Assembly (NCBI RefSeq): GCF_009828585.1
Contig: NZ_WSRZ01000001.1
Location: forward strand, 51,382 to 115,381
Length of the DNA stretch: 64,000 bases
Direction: 5' to 3'
Origin: Shewanella litoralis
GTDB lineage: Bacteria; Pseudomonadota; Gammaproteobacteria; Enterobacterales; Shewanellaceae
The position numbers and the translations under genes are program-made. The number at the start of each line of letters is the position of its first letter. Position 1 is the first letter of the stretch. Positions 10,064 through 19,767 of the stretch are shown here, in pieces. The notes below the pieces were generated by a model, which saw only the letters and a program-made list of their open reading frames with translations, was not told the origin of the DNA and searched no databases.

Positions 10064-11986
10064 ATGACCCTGTTCAGGCAGATCTATGCGTTACTTTTTG
10101 CACTTTTCTTGTTAACTATTGCAAGTGTGGCCTACGTACAATTTTCAGAAACCCAAGGTTTTTTAACCAAACAGATGGAGTCTGATCTTAATAATGCCAG
10201 TAACTCATTAGGCTTAATGCTCACTCCAGTACTAGAGTCTGGCGATACCGCCAGCGCAGAAACCTTAGTCAATGTGATTTTTGAAGGTGGTTACTATCAA
10301 CAAATTAAACTCACCTGGCTCGTAGATGGCAAACAACAGGTTTGGAATAATACCGTAAGAGTAAGTAATGTACCGCAATGGTTTATCGACCTAAACCTGT
10401 TTAAGAGTATCAACAAACAAACGACAATCACTTCAGGCTGGCTCCAGCTTGCTACTCTAGAAATCACGGCTCACCCAGGATTTGGTTACCAGGAACTTTG
10501 GCGTATCATCACTGATATTATCATTTTATTCTCTATCTTATTTTTAATCGCAATTGTGTTTGCCAGAGTGGGATTGAGCTGGATTTTAAAGCCATTAAAC
10601 ACCTTGTCTGTCCATGCAAAACAAATTTCAGATCGCCAGTTTGGCCCAGACATGCCAGCGCCCAAAACCAAAGAGCTCAAAGAGCTGGTTAACGCATTTA
10701 ACAGTATGTCGGCGCAGCTTAAACAAGTTTTCAACTCACTTGACGAAGAAGTATCAGCATTACGTAAGAAAAACCTCGTAGATCAAGTTTCAGGTCTACC
10801 TAATCGACAGTACATGGTAAGCCGCATTAACGGCTGGTTAAGCGAACCGAGTACAGGTGCGCTTTATTTGGTCAAAATGGACTGGTTAGAAGACGTACAC
10901 AGTAAGTATGGATTCCAGGTACGAGATGAAACCATTCGTATCCTCTCAGAAAAGTTGCAATATCATCAGGATGAAATTGCTCACTCCGTAATCGCACGTA
11001 TTGCTGCCTATGAATTTGCATTTTTGGTAGAAGACTGTGAACACGACCAACTCACTAAGTACCTACAAAGCCTCATACGCACGATAAATAAAGAAATATC
11101 AAAAGCAGGCTGCAAACCTAACGAGCAGTTTAATATCGGTGTGGCCGAACGTTTAGGGCAAATGACAGTATCAGATATGATGGCGCAGGCAGATAATGCA
11201 TTACAGCAATCAATCAAAGATGCCAAAGTATTCCATTGGTTTGAAAATACCCAGCAGCAACTGTTTACTCGTGAAGAGTGGCGGACAAACTTAGGCTATG
11301 CGATTCAGCATAAAAAGTTTGAGTTCCGCTGGCAGCCAATTCAATTAAGCGCCAAAGATGAAGTCTGTCAGCGCGAATTATATTGTCAGTTACAAATCGC
11401 CAATACCACACTTCATGCTGGCCAATTTATGCCTTATGTTGAATTATTGTCTCTAGGAACTATGCTCGATCGGTGTCTAATAGAGACAGTAAATGAATGC
11501 AGATTACTTGAGCGTAATTACGAAAGAGTCGCGATTAACTTAACCAATCAAAGTATCAGCGATATTGAATTCCACACATGGTTAAAGCAGTTTTTACGCG
11601 CAAATAAATATCCTGAACGGATTTGCTTTGAAATCCCAGAAGCAAGTGTATACAGCGATTTAGAAGCCTGTGAAAACTTGTGTAAAGTCATTCGAGACAG
11701 TGGCGCACACTTTGGTATTGATCACTTTGGTCGCCAATTTGGCTCAATGGCTTATTTACAAAGCTTAAGACCACACTACGTCAAGCTAGATCAATCTTTT
11801 GCTTACATTGAAGACAACCAGCATAACAGTGAGTTGTGCCGAGCATTAGTAAACGTAGCCAAAGGCTTAGACATCCAGGTGATTGTGACGGGTATTCAAG
11901 AAAAACAACAACTCAGCCGCTTTACAGAACTCAGAGTCGATGCCTACCAGGGCTTTATCTCGCCGCCAGTTAATGTAAAGCTATAG
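10064..11986 (+). CDS. bpfD: Inner-membrane c-di-GMP receptor BpfD (LapD-like, degenerate GGDEF-EAL)
   Basis: LapD-type receptor that holds the periplasmic protease BpfG inactive when c-di-GMP is bound to its EAL-like domain. Order: membrane helix 1 (about residues 5-28), periplasmic LapD/MoxY-type sensor domain (30-140), helix 2 (145-172), HAMP (170-225), GGDEF-like (240-395) and EAL-like (400-640). Both output domains are degenerate. AAYEF stands where GGDEF should be, and the EAL motif is replaced by a REL-containing segment, so it should bind rather than make or break c-di-GMP. It is the last gene of the operon; a strong terminator follows. Confidence 0.93.
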   Translation: MTLFRQIYALLFALFLLTIASVAYVQFSETQGFLTKQMESDLNNASNSLGLMLTPVLESGDTASAETLVNVIFEGGYYQQIKLTWLVDGKQQVWNNTVRVSNVPQWFIDLNLFKSINKQTTITSGWLQLATLEITAHPGFGYQELWRIITDIIILFSILFLIAIVFARVGLSWILKPLNTLSVHAKQISDRQFGPDMPAPKTKELKELVNAFNSMSAQLKQVFNSLDEEVSALRKKNLVDQVSGLPNRQYMVSRINGWLSEPSTGALYLVKMDWLEDVHSKYGFQVRDETIRILSEKLQYHQDEIAHSVIARIAAYEFAFLVEDCEHDQLTKYLQSLIRTINKEISKAGCKPNEQFNIGVAERLGQMTVSDMMAQADNALQQSIKDAKVFHWFENTQQQLFTREEWRTNLGYAIQHKKFEFRWQPIQLSAKDEVCQRELYCQLQIANTTLHAGQFMPYVELLSLGTMLDRCLIETVNECRLLERNYERVAINLTNQSISDIEFHTWLKQFLRANKYPERICFEIPEASVYSDLEACENLCKVIRDSGAHFGIDHFGRQFGSMAYLQSLRPHYVKLDQSFAYIEDNQHNSELCRALVNVAKGLDIQVIVTGIQEKQQLSRFTELRVDAYQGFISPPVNVKL

Positions 11987-12012
11987 CGACTTAGCGACAT
12001 ACCCAAGATGCA

Positions 12013-12036
12013 AACCACTCTACGGAGTGGTTTTTT
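12013..12036 (+). terminator. Rho-independent terminator of the bpf operon
   Basis: Stem aaccactc / gagtggtt with loop tacg, followed by a run of T, starting 27 bases after the bpfD stop. Confidence 0.88.
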
Positions 12037-12157
12037 ATTGGGTCACAATAGTCTTATGGATTGAGGACTTACAAACCTAGCAGACTAATCAGGGATAGGT
12101 ATAAGGGAAACGTAACTAATTTCACGACTAGTGACATTTAACCCAAAAAATGAAAAC

Positions 12158-12187
12158 AAAAAAGCCACTCATTTGAGTGGCTTTTTT
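12158..12187 (-). terminator. Terminator of the tRNA operon
   Basis: Stem gccactc / gagtggc flanked by A-run and T-run, so it could work both ways. It lies just downstream of the last tRNA-Pro on the - strand. Confidence 0.85.
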
Positions 12188-12194
12188 GTTAAAT

Positions 12195-12271
12195 TGGTCG
12201 GTGATAGAGGATTCGAACCTCTGACCCTCTCGTCCCAAACGAGATGCGCTACCGGGCTGCGCTAATCACCG
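12195..12271 (-). tRNA. tRNA-Pro (TGG), copy 2
   Basis: A 77-base cloverleaf on the - strand with encoded CCA. The anticodon loop TTTGGGA gives TGG (Pro). The T-loop GTTCGAATC and a paired acceptor stem starting CGGTGAT are present. The sequence is identical to the copy 61 bases upstream. Confidence 0.97.
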
Positions 12272-12332
12272 AAATTTATTTCAAACTTTTACTATAAACA
12301 AGTTAACTAACTCTTAACTCATTTTAACAATG

Positions 12333-12409
12333 TGGTCGGTGATAGAGGATTCGAACCTCTGACCCTCTCGTCCCAAACGAGATGCGCTACCGGGCTGCGC
12401 TAATCACCG
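12333..12409 (-). tRNA. tRNA-Pro (TGG), copy 1
   Basis: A 77-base tRNA with the same anticodon TGG and the same sequence as the second copy; CCA is encoded. It lies between tRNA-His and the second tRNA-Pro in one transcription unit. Confidence 0.97.
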
Positions 12410-12430
12410 AAAATAAAACATTGAATTGAA

Positions 12431-12506
12431 TGGGGTGACTGATGGGGCTCGAACCCACGACAACCGGAATCACAATCCGGGACTCTACCAACTGAGCTAC
12501 AATCAC
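12431..12506 (-). tRNA. tRNA-His (GTG)
   Basis: The anticodon loop reads TTGTGAT, giving GTG. The acceptor stem GTGATTG pairs with CAGTCAC. The extra 5' G at 12507 can pair with discriminator C73, which is specific to tRNA-His. CCA is encoded. Confidence 0.97.
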
Positions 12507-12557
12507 CACTGACTTTCAATTCTACTAACCAATACAACAGAACCACTGCATACGGAA

Positions 12558-12634
12558 TGGTGCGCCCAGAAGGATTCGAACCTTCGGCCTTACCCTCCGG
12601 AGGGGTACGCTCTATCCAGCTGAGCTATGGGCGC
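12558..12634 (-). tRNA. tRNA-Arg (CCG)
   Basis: The anticodon arm is TACCC-CTCCGGA-GGGTA, giving anticodon CCG. Acceptor GCGCCCA, discriminator A and encoded CCA are visible. It is the first gene of the operon. The order Arg-CCG, His, Pro matches the enterobacterial argX-hisR-leuT-proM operon apart from the missing Leu gene. Confidence 0.97.
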
Positions 12635-12655
12635 TCGCCTTGGTTAGCGACGCAT

Positions 12656-12684
12656 ATAGTAGGGATAAAATACCCTCACGTCTA
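12656..12684 (-). promoter_or_regulatory. Sigma-70 promoter of the tRNA operon
   Basis: On the - strand, TAGACG and TACTAT are separated by 17 bases. A GC-rich stretch (GCGTCGC) follows the -10 box, as in stringently controlled tRNA and rRNA promoters. It lies 22 bases before tRNA-Arg. Confidence 0.75.
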
Positions 12685-12886
12685 GCCCTGATTTACTTTT
12701 TTTAACTGACTGATTAAGTTTTGAGTCATTTGCGCTAACTATTTGCTCATTTAATCTCATTACTCATAACTATTAACGTTATACTTACATTTATTTCGCT
12801 TGGATCACATTTATATTTATGGTAATTATAATGATTGTTCAAAAATATTTGTTCACATTATTAATAGGATAACACCTGTTCGGGAT

Positions 12887-15511
12887 ATGGATACCAAAAT
12901 TAGCCACTCAACAACATCTCCACGTGTCGAGCACCTTCAAAAAAGGGTTGCCCGTTTAAAACGTTTGGCTAAAAAATATAAGCGTTCTGAGATTATTCAA
13001 AATGCACTGTTAGGTATTTCTAATATCGCCACTCAAGTAACATCATTAGATGATTTTTACCGAAGGGTTCATCTGCATCTTCAGCAACTTATCCCTGCAG
13101 AAAATTTTTTTATTGCCTCTAGAAATCTCAAAACCGGATTAACAAGCCTGCCCTTTTTTGCCGACCAACAAGATTCTCATCCATCAGAACTGTATCCAGA
13201 TCAAGAGATCTCGTCTTTACTTAATAGCGGTTTAACGGGTTATGTGCTGCGTAACGGTGAGCCATTACTTTGCGACGACACAAAATTTAATGAATTAATT
13301 GCCAGTGGCGACATTAAAAGCCTAGGGTCACCTTGCCATCAATGGCTTGGCGTGCCCATTAAAAATCAAGATGTCGTCAGTGGTGTATTAGTGGTACAAA
13401 GTTATAATGAAGCCAACACCTATGGCGAATTAGAACTCGAACTAATGGGCTTTATTTGCCACCACATCTCTGGTGTAATGGAACGATTAGAGCACCACGA
13501 GCAATTAGAACAAGCTATTGCTCAGCGCACTAAAGAACTCAGCCAAGCTTACGATAAAGTCACCATTGAAGTTCAAGAGCGAGTTAAAGCAGAAAAATTG
13601 CAAAAAACCTTATTCGAAATAGCGGATTTGTCCGCATCGAATGCTCCACAACAAGACTTCTACCATCGTCTACACGCTATTATTAGCCAACTAATTCCAG
13701 CGCATAATTGTTTTATCTCATTAATTGATGATAACAACATGCTGTCGTTTCCATTTTATGTATCACAAATGGCCGCTCAATACCCCGCATCGCGTCCTAT
13801 GCAGGATGGCTTAACCGAATACATATTACGCCATAAGTTACCGCGATTACTGTCGGCCAAAGACATTGCTAACATGGTGACTATGGGCGAAGTGTATTCT
13901 AAATCGCCCGAGCTAAACAAAACGCAAAGAATGCATCAATGGATTGGTATTCCATTGCTCATTAATGGCGATGTGGCCGGTGCATTAACCATTTACAGTC
14001 TTGATGATGAACACATATATCAATCAAAAGATTTAGAATTACTGACTTTTGTATCGCAACATATTGCCAATGCTATCGAACGCAAACAAGCCGTTGAGTC
14101 ATTAAAAAGCAGTTACGAGCTATTAGAAGATAAAGTCGTCGAGCGGACTCGGGCATTAGCCGAACTTAACAATAATTTGCAGCAAGAAATCCATCAACGC
14201 CGCAAAATCGAAGATCAGCTGGTACACGACGCGCAGCACGATGGACTCACAGGTTTGCCCAATCGAAGCTATTTAATGGAACGATTGTCTCAAGCTTTAA
14301 AACACTTACGTCGTCATGGCTTAGACCAGTTTGCCTTATTATTTATCGATTTAGATCGCTTTAAGCTCATTAATGATTCATTTGGTCATCTAGAAGGTGA
14401 TCGCTTCTTAATCGAAACAGCGCAGCGCTTAAAATCATGCGTGCGCGACAACGACACCCTGGCCAGAATGGGCGGTGATGAATTTGTTATCTTACTGGAT
14501 TCTATTCACTCCACAGATGATGTCGTGGAAATCAGCGAGCGGATATTACAAGCCTTATCGATGCCTTACACTTTAGCCAAACAAGAATTTATTTCAGGTG
14601 CCAGTATTGGTATTGCATTTAGTGGCCGTAATAAGCTTGTCACCAGCGAATCGATTCTGCGCGATGCAGATGCTGCCATGTACCAGGCAAAAGCCAATGG
14701 CAAAGGTTGTTATGTTATATTTGATGACCAACTAAGTGCACAATCAAAATTACAACACGACCTCGAAATCGATTTTAAAAAGGCACTTGAACAGCAAGAG
14801 TTTACTATTCGCTACGTAGAAGTCGTTGATTTTACGACAGGTGAAATTGTTGCTATTGAACCACATATTGAATGGCAACACCCTGAGCACGGCCTCATTG
14901 AGCACGCTAAAATGAAACGTTTAGCAGCACAATATCAACTGACATTGAACCTAGATGGTTATATTTTTACTCAGTTGAGCAATCAATATCATTGGTTAAG
15001 ACAGCAATATCACCCGAATGTCACCCTGCACTTATCCATTAGCAGTCAGCATATTAAAAACAAGTTTGTATTACGCAACCTTAAAAACACCATTAAAAAC
15101 AGCAATATTGAACTCAGCAAACTCATGTTGTTTTTTAACGAAAAAGCCTTAGTTCAAGACACCGAAAACCACATCAATGGCTTTGAGCTTATTACTCAGT
15201 TAGGCGTTCAAATTGGTATTGATGGGTATGGTACAGGTTATAGCTCATTAAGCTGCCTAAGCTTCTTGCCGATTAAAGCATTGAAACTCGATACTGACAT
15301 CAGTAAACACTTATTAAACGATAAGCAATTACAATTAGTTAAAGCCTATCAACTCACAGCACAAACACTCGAGTTTGACATGTATGCCACCACAGTAGAC
15401 ACACAGCAACAAGTGCGTCAATTTTTAGAACTCGGCTATATGCGTGGCCAAGGTCGAGCGATTAGTAAGTTATTTAGCGAAAAAAAAAAGCCTTATAAGT
15501 CCTGCGCCTGA
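12887..15511 (+). CDS. GAF-GAF-GGDEF-EAL signalling protein, probable diguanylate cyclase
   Basis: Soluble sensor protein of 874 aa. Two GAF-type domains (about residues 45-200 and 235-400) are joined by helical linkers and followed by GGDEF (about 440-605) and EAL (about 615-865). The cyclase motif GGDEF is intact near 528, and the product-inhibition I-site RDND lies five residues before it. The EAL domain is degenerate: IEP replaces EAL in the first motif and DGYGTGYSS replaces the DDFGTGYSS motif, so phosphodiesterase activity is unlikely. The ATG at 12887 is preferred; the frame also runs up to a TTG at 12800, but the extra 29 residues look non-coding. No membrane segment is seen. Confidence 0.88.
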   Translation: MDTKISHSTTSPRVEHLQKRVARLKRLAKKYKRSEIIQNALLGISNIATQVTSLDDFYRRVHLHLQQLIPAENFFIASRNLKTGLTSLPFFADQQDSHPSELYPDQEISSLLNSGLTGYVLRNGEPLLCDDTKFNELIASGDIKSLGSPCHQWLGVPIKNQDVVSGVLVVQSYNEANTYGELELELMGFICHHISGVMERLEHHEQLEQAIAQRTKELSQAYDKVTIEVQERVKAEKLQKTLFEIADLSASNAPQQDFYHRLHAIISQLIPAHNCFISLIDDNNMLSFPFYVSQMAAQYPASRPMQDGLTEYILRHKLPRLLSAKDIANMVTMGEVYSKSPELNKTQRMHQWIGIPLLINGDVAGALTIYSLDDEHIYQSKDLELLTFVSQHIANAIERKQAVESLKSSYELLEDKVVERTRALAELNNNLQQEIHQRRKIEDQLVHDAQHDGLTGLPNRSYLMERLSQALKHLRRHGLDQFALLFIDLDRFKLINDSFGHLEGDRFLIETAQRLKSCVRDNDTLARMGGDEFVILLDSIHSTDDVVEISERILQALSMPYTLAKQEFISGASIGIAFSGRNKLVTSESILRDADAAMYQAKANGKGCYVIFDDQLSAQSKLQHDLEIDFKKALEQQEFTIRYVEVVDFTTGEIVAIEPHIEWQHPEHGLIEHAKMKRLAAQYQLTLNLDGYIFTQLSNQYHWLRQQYHPNVTLHLSISSQHIKNKFVLRNLKNTIKNSNIELSKLMLFFNEKALVQDTENHINGFELITQLGVQIGIDGYGTGYSSLSCLSFLPIKALKLDTDISKHLLNDKQLQLVKAYQLTAQTLEFDMYATTVDTQQQVRQFLELGYMRGQGRAISKLFSEKKKPYKSCA

Positions 15512-15605
15512 TCGTTAAAATCCCAGCTCGCTATACTCAAAAAGGCTTTGCTTTAATATTCTTTGATATGAGATTACTTTAGTTTGATATTATTTTGGTT
15601 TGAGA

Positions 15606-17618
15606 TTACTTTTTAAACATATCACGTATGTTAGCAATATGACTCTTGCTGGTTTCAACTCGCTGTTGTTCTGTTTGTACTGGTTTGCGATTTTCCCAAA
15701 TTAAATCGTCCTGGGGTAACTCAAGTAAAAAACGGCTTGGCTCGCAGCGCATAGTTTCACCAAATTGACGGCGTTCGCGGCAAATCACAAACCACAACTC
15801 ACGCTGAGCCCGGGTAATCCCTACATAAGCTAAGCGCCTTTCTTCATCGACGTTATCTTCATCAATACTCGATTGATGCGGCAAAATACGTTCTTCTACG
15901 CCCACCATAAACACAAACGGATACTCAAGTCCCTTCGATGCGTGCAAGGTCATTAACTGCACCTGATCGCCGCCCTCATCTTCACTATTACGTTCCATCA
16001 TGTCGCGCAGGGTTAAACGCGTCACTACCTCTGGCAACGTCATGGCTTCATCAAGCTCATCACCTTCAAGCATTTCGGTCACCCAGCGATACAGCTCAGA
16101 GATATTCTTCATCCGCATTTCTGCCGCTTTTGCACTGGTGCTGGTTTCGTATAAATAATCTTCATAATTAATTTTACGAATAAGCTGCTTAATGGCTTCG
16201 ACGGGTTCACCTCGAGTAGCGAGCTCACCAGTATCAACAATAAACTTGCCAAATTGATAAAGAGAGCTAACCGCAGCAGGCGCTAAATGATGATTAAGCT
16301 CGACATCAAAAATAGCTTCAAATAATGAAATATGCTTTTGGTTGGCAAAGTTACCTAATCGCTCAAGGGTTGCAGGACCAATACCGCGTTTAGGTAAGTT
16401 AACCACGCGCAAAAAAGCATTATCGTCGTCTGGATTCACCACCAGGCGCAGATAAGCCATAATATCTTTAATTTCTGCGCGTGCAAAAAATGATGTTCCA
16501 CCACTTAATTTATAAGGTATACGGTTGGTCATAAGGGCACGTTCTAGTAAGCGCGACTGATGATTACCCCGATATAAAATGGCATAGTCGCCAAATTGAG
16601 TACGGCCAACAAACTTATGGCGAATAATTTCAGCCACCACGCGTTCAGCCTCTTGCTCTTCGTTAGCGGCAATAAGCACCCTCAGAGGCTCACCATAAGC
16701 AAGTTCACTAAACAACGCCTTGTCGTATACATGAGGGTTGTTGGCAATCAAGATATTAGCCGCGCGCAAAATACGTTGGCTAGAACGGTAATTTTGTTCC
16801 AGTTTAATCAGTTTTAACTTCGGAAAATCAGTACCCAATAACACTAAGTTTTGCGGTTTGGCACCACGCCACGAATAAATTGACTGATCGTCATCGCCCA
16901 CCACGGTAAACCGGGCGCGCTCACCCACTAACAATTTTACTAATTCGTATTGGCTGGTGTTGGTGTCTTGATATTCGTCCACCAGCAAATATTGAATGCG
17001 AGTTTGCCAACGGGTGCGCACTTCTTCGTTCATGCGCAGCAATAAGGTCGGTATTAAAATAAGGTCGTCAAAATCAAGTGCGTTGTAGGCTTTCATGTGC
17101 TGCGCATAACGCTGATATAGCATGGCAAATAATTGCCCTTGCTCATCTTTTGCTAAACTGCGTGCTTGTTGCGGAATAACCAGGCCGCCTTTCCAATTTG
17201 AAATGGCCGAGGCTAGGGCTTTAATGAGATCTTTGTCTTCGTCTAACTCATCTTGAGTCAGCTCTTTTAATAAGGCGAAGGTGTCTTGGTCATCAAATAA
17301 TGAAAAGCCCGCTTTAAGGCCAAGCACTTTATGCTCACGCTTAATGATCTCTAACCCTAAGGTGTGAAAGGTTGAAATCCACAATCCTCGCGCTTCTTTG
17401 CGCCCCATAGACTGTGCCACACGCTCTTTCATCTCACGGGCGGCTTTGTTGGTAAAGGTTACCGCAGCAATGTTACGTGCTTTATAACCACACTTTTCGA
17501 CAAGGTAAGCAATTTTATTAATGATTACACGTGTTTTACCGCTGCCAGCACCCGCAAGTACGAGGCACGGACCCGAGACATAATGTACGGCTTCATTTTG
17601 CCCTGGATTGAGTTTCAT
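15606..17618 (-). CDS. rep: ATP-dependent DNA helicase Rep
   Basis: Superfamily 1A 3'-5' helicase that helps replication forks past bound proteins. The 670 aa match the usual Rep length (about 670). Motifs in order: Q-motif LNPGQNEAV, Walker A GAGSGKT (about residues 22-28), [10 protein letters not shown], motif II DEYQDTN, motif [25 protein letters not shown], and motif [16 protein letters not shown] and [10 protein letters not shown]. It stands alone on the - strand, convergent with the GGDEF gene. Confidence 0.96.
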   Translation of the reverse strand: MKLNPGQNEAVHYVSGPCLVLAGAGSGKTRVIINKIAYLVEKCGYKARNIAAVTFTNKAAREMKERVAQSMGRKEARGLWISTFHTLGLEIIKREHKVLGLKAGFSLFDDQDTFALLKELTQDELDEDKDLIKALASAISNWKGGLVIPQQARSLAKDEQGQLFAMLYQRYAQHMKAYNALDFDDLILIPTLLLRMNEEVRTRWQTRIQYLLVDEYQDTNTSQYELVKLLVGERARFTVVGDDDQSIYSWRGAKPQNLVLLGTDFPKLKLIKLEQNYRSSQRILRAANILIANNPHVYDKALFSELAYGEPLRVLIAANEEQEAERVVAEIIRHKFVGRTQFGDYAILYRGNHQSRLLERALMTNRIPYKLSGGTSFFARAEIKDIMAYLRLVVNPDDDNAFLRVVNLPKRGIGPATLERLGNFANQKHISLFEAIFDVELNHHLAPAAVSSLYQFGKFIVDTGELATRGEPVEAIKQLIRKINYEDYLYETSTSAKAAEMRMKNISELYRWVTEMLEGDELDEAMTLPEVVTRLTLRDMMERNSEDEGGDQVQLMTLHASKGLEYPFVFMVGVEERILPHQSSIDEDNVDEERRLAYVGITRAQRELWFVICRERRQFGETMRCEPSRFLLELPQDDLIWENRKPVQTEQQRVETSKSHIANIRDMFKK

Positions 17619-17756
17619 TAATCACACTACCTTACTAAACGTAAACGAAGGCGGATCATAGCAGAATCACTGATGACAATTAACGAAAAATTACAGTTAG
17701 GTTTTGGAAAAACGCTCGCCTCGGTTACAATTAGCTCAATATATCAGTAGGGGATC

Positions 17757-18008
17757 ATGATGATAAATCCAAAGAAAATTGAAGAACTGGCGAAACAACT
17801 GAGTGACAACTTACCAAGCGGTGTAAAGCAGTTTGCTGGCGAGTTTGAGGAGCGCAGTAAGCAAGTATTACAAAACCAACTGATGAAACTTGACGTGGTA
17901 TCGCGCGAAGAATTTGAAGTGCAGCAACACGTGTTGCTTAAAACCCGTGAAAAGCTTGAAGCATTGCAAGCGCAAGTTAACGAGATTGAAAAAAAGCTCG
18001 CTGAATAA
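17757..18008 (+). CDS. ubiK: Ubiquinone biosynthesis accessory factor UbiK (YqiC family)
   Basis: Small coiled-coil protein of 83 aa that supports the aerobic ubiquinone (Ubi) complex, working with UbiJ. The start MINPKKIEELAKQL, the central segment and the heptad-rich C-terminal helix (about 50-83) match the YqiC/UbiK family. Two ATG codons stand in a row (17757, 17760); a GGGG box lies just before them. It diverges from rep and ends at a bidirectional terminator. Confidence 0.93.
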   Translation: MMINPKKIEELAKQLSDNLPSGVKQFAGEFEERSKQVLQNQLMKLDVVSREEFEVQQHVLLKTREKLEALQAQVNEIEKKLAE

Positions 18009-18040
18009 TCGTGTTCACCAAAGCCATTATTCCATAAAAA

Positions 18041-18065
18041 ATGACGCTCAGTAGCGTCATTTTTT
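18041..18065. terminator. Bidirectional terminator between ubiK and the aminotransferase gene
   Basis: Stem atgacgct / agcgtcat with loop cagt, with an A-run on the left and a T-run on the right, placed between two convergent genes. Confidence 0.88.
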
Positions 18066-18095
18066 GTATCAATAAACAGCTATGATTATAACGAG

Positions 18096-19232
18096 TTAAC
18101 TAAGCGACTCTTGTAAAGCCCGTAAGCACAAAGCAACGTTTTCACGACGAGCACCAAAGCCCATTAAGCCGATACGCCATGCTTTACCAGCTAAAGCCCC
18201 TAAGCCAGCACCTATTTCAAGGTTGTACTCTTCTAACAGGTGTTTACGCACTGCGGCATCATCAACACCTTGAGGAATATACACCGCATTTAATTGTGGC
18301 AATCTTGACGCTTCATCTACCACAAACGTAAGCCCTAACTGGATTAAACCATCACGTAATAACAGGTGCATTTTACGGTGTCTTGCCCAGGCATGTTCTA
18401 GCCCTTCATTGGCCAGTAAGCGCAATGATTCATGCAGTGCATAAAGTGCATTAACCGGAGCCGTATGGTGATAACTGCGCTTAGCGCCACTGCTGTTACC
18501 CCAATAGCCCATCACTAAAGTTTGGTCTAAAAACCAGCTTTGTACTGGCGTAGTTCGGGCTTTAAGTTTAGCAACAGCTTTAGGCGAAAAAGACACAGGT
18601 GATAACCCCGGCACACATGACAGACATTTTTGGCTACCGGAATAAATAGCATCAATGCCCCACTCATCCACCAGCAACTCAACACCACCTAATGATGTAA
18701 CGGCATCAACAATGCTAATACAGTCGTGTAATTGCGCTAATGTGCACAGTGTTTTCGCATCAGATAATGCACCTGTTGAGGTTTCTGCATGCACAAAGGC
18801 TAAAAACTTGGCATCTGGGTTTGCCACTAGTGCTGCTTCAACTTTGTCAGGACACACTGGCTCGCCCCAGTCATTGTCGACCACAACGGCTACACCGCCT
18901 ACACGCTCAACATTTTGGCGCATACGTTCACCAAACACGCCATTGCGACAAACAATAACCTTTTCGCCAGGTTCAACCAAGTTAACAAAGCAGGTTTCCA
19001 TACCGGCGCTACCAGGAGCCGATACCGCTAAGGTCATTTCGTTTTTGGTTTGAAAGGCATACTGAATTAGGCTTTTTAGTTCATCCATCATGCCGACAAA
19101 CAGCGGATCTAAGTGGCCAATAGTTGGTCTCGACTGTGCAGCAAGCACTTCAGGATACACATCAGATGGGCCGGGGCCCATTAGGGTACGGCGCGGTGGC
19201 ATAAAGGCTGGAATAGTTGGCACGGGTAACAT
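18096..19232 (-). CDS. Class V PLP aminotransferase (alanine/serine--glyoxylate type)
   Basis: Fold-type I aminotransferase of 378 aa. RRTLMGPGPSDVYPEV at the N-terminus and SGSQKCLSCVPGLSP with the PLP-binding Lys (about residue 200) are typical of alanine-glyoxylate and serine-glyoxylate aminotransferases. The C-terminal domain contains GAGLGALAGKAWRIGLMG. The start is the ATG at 19232, which has an AAGGAG box six bases before it; the frame extends 11 codons further up without a good ribosome site. Exact substrates cannot be read from the sequence. Confidence 0.87.
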   Translation of the reverse strand: MLPVPTIPAFMPPRRTLMGPGPSDVYPEVLAAQSRPTIGHLDPLFVGMMDELKSLIQYAFQTKNEMTLAVSAPGSAGMETCFVNLVEPGEKVIVCRNGVFGERMRQNVERVGGVAVVVDNDWGEPVCPDKVEAALVANPDAKFLAFVHAETSTGALSDAKTLCTLAQLHDCISIVDAVTSLGGVELLVDEWGIDAIYSGSQKCLSCVPGLSPVSFSPKAVAKLKARTTPVQSWFLDQTLVMGYWGNSSGAKRSYHHTAPVNALYALHESLRLLANEGLEHAWARHRKMHLLLRDGLIQLGLTFVVDEASRLPQLNAVYIPQGVDDAAVRKHLLEEYNLEIGAGLGALAGKAWRIGLMGFGARRENVALCLRALQESLS

Positions 19233-19299
19233 CAATGTCTCCTTAAAATGAGGTCGAATGCCCATGTTGATAGCAACAAGTGCATGGAAAAATTTACCC

Positions 19300-19569
19300 T
19301 ATATACCCAATCAACTTGAAGATACGTGTTTCAGAGCTTCACCGTGTTTTCAATACTAGGCGCGTTAATGCGGTAATGTAGGTACCTTATAAATTAACGC
19401 AACAACGTAGTGGGAACACGGTGAAACTCCCAAAGGGCAAGTTTTACACGCGTTTATGCTCCGTTATTGATTTTGGAAAGGGAATAACCATTACCCGCAA
19501 TCAATGCCTTGCCTAAACGCATGTAAACTCTTGCTGAAATCGAGCCTCTCCAGGTTGATTGGGTATATA
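19300..19569. repeat. MITE-like element with terminal inverted repeats
   Basis: About 270 bases bounded by inverted termini, TATATACCCAATCAACTTG on the left and the complement of TATATACCCAATCAACCTG on the right. The inside has nested pairing segments (caccgtgtttt with aacacggtg; gcgttaat with attaacgc) and no credible ORF. A truncated copy of the left end lies at about 47581-47622. Confidence 0.75.
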
Positions 19570-19670
19570 TAAGCAACCCGTCACAATCATATGATGTACT
19601 AATGACATCACACTTTGGCGATGTGGGTTATCACCTACGAATATATTTTCGTTTTAGGCGCCCTGACAAT

Positions 19671-19704
19671 ATCACATTGAGGTGTTAAATCACCTCAATG
19701 TGAT
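19671..19704 (-). terminator. Strong hairpin downstream of ilvA
   Basis: Perfect 14-bp stem (atcacattgaggtg / cacctcaatgtgat) with a 6-base loop, 64 bases past the ilvA stop. No T-run follows, so it may be a factor-dependent terminator or an mRNA-stabilising 3' end. Confidence 0.5.
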
Positions 19705-19767
19705 CATTATTTAAAGTTCAGCAATATATTGTGCAATTAAGCTTTATTTTTACTGGACTGATTATGT

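Noticed and set aside
15540-15605. AT-rich imperfect short repeats between the GGDEF gene and rep
   Set aside because: Three loose copies of tttgat/gagattact; too short and imperfect to support a function.
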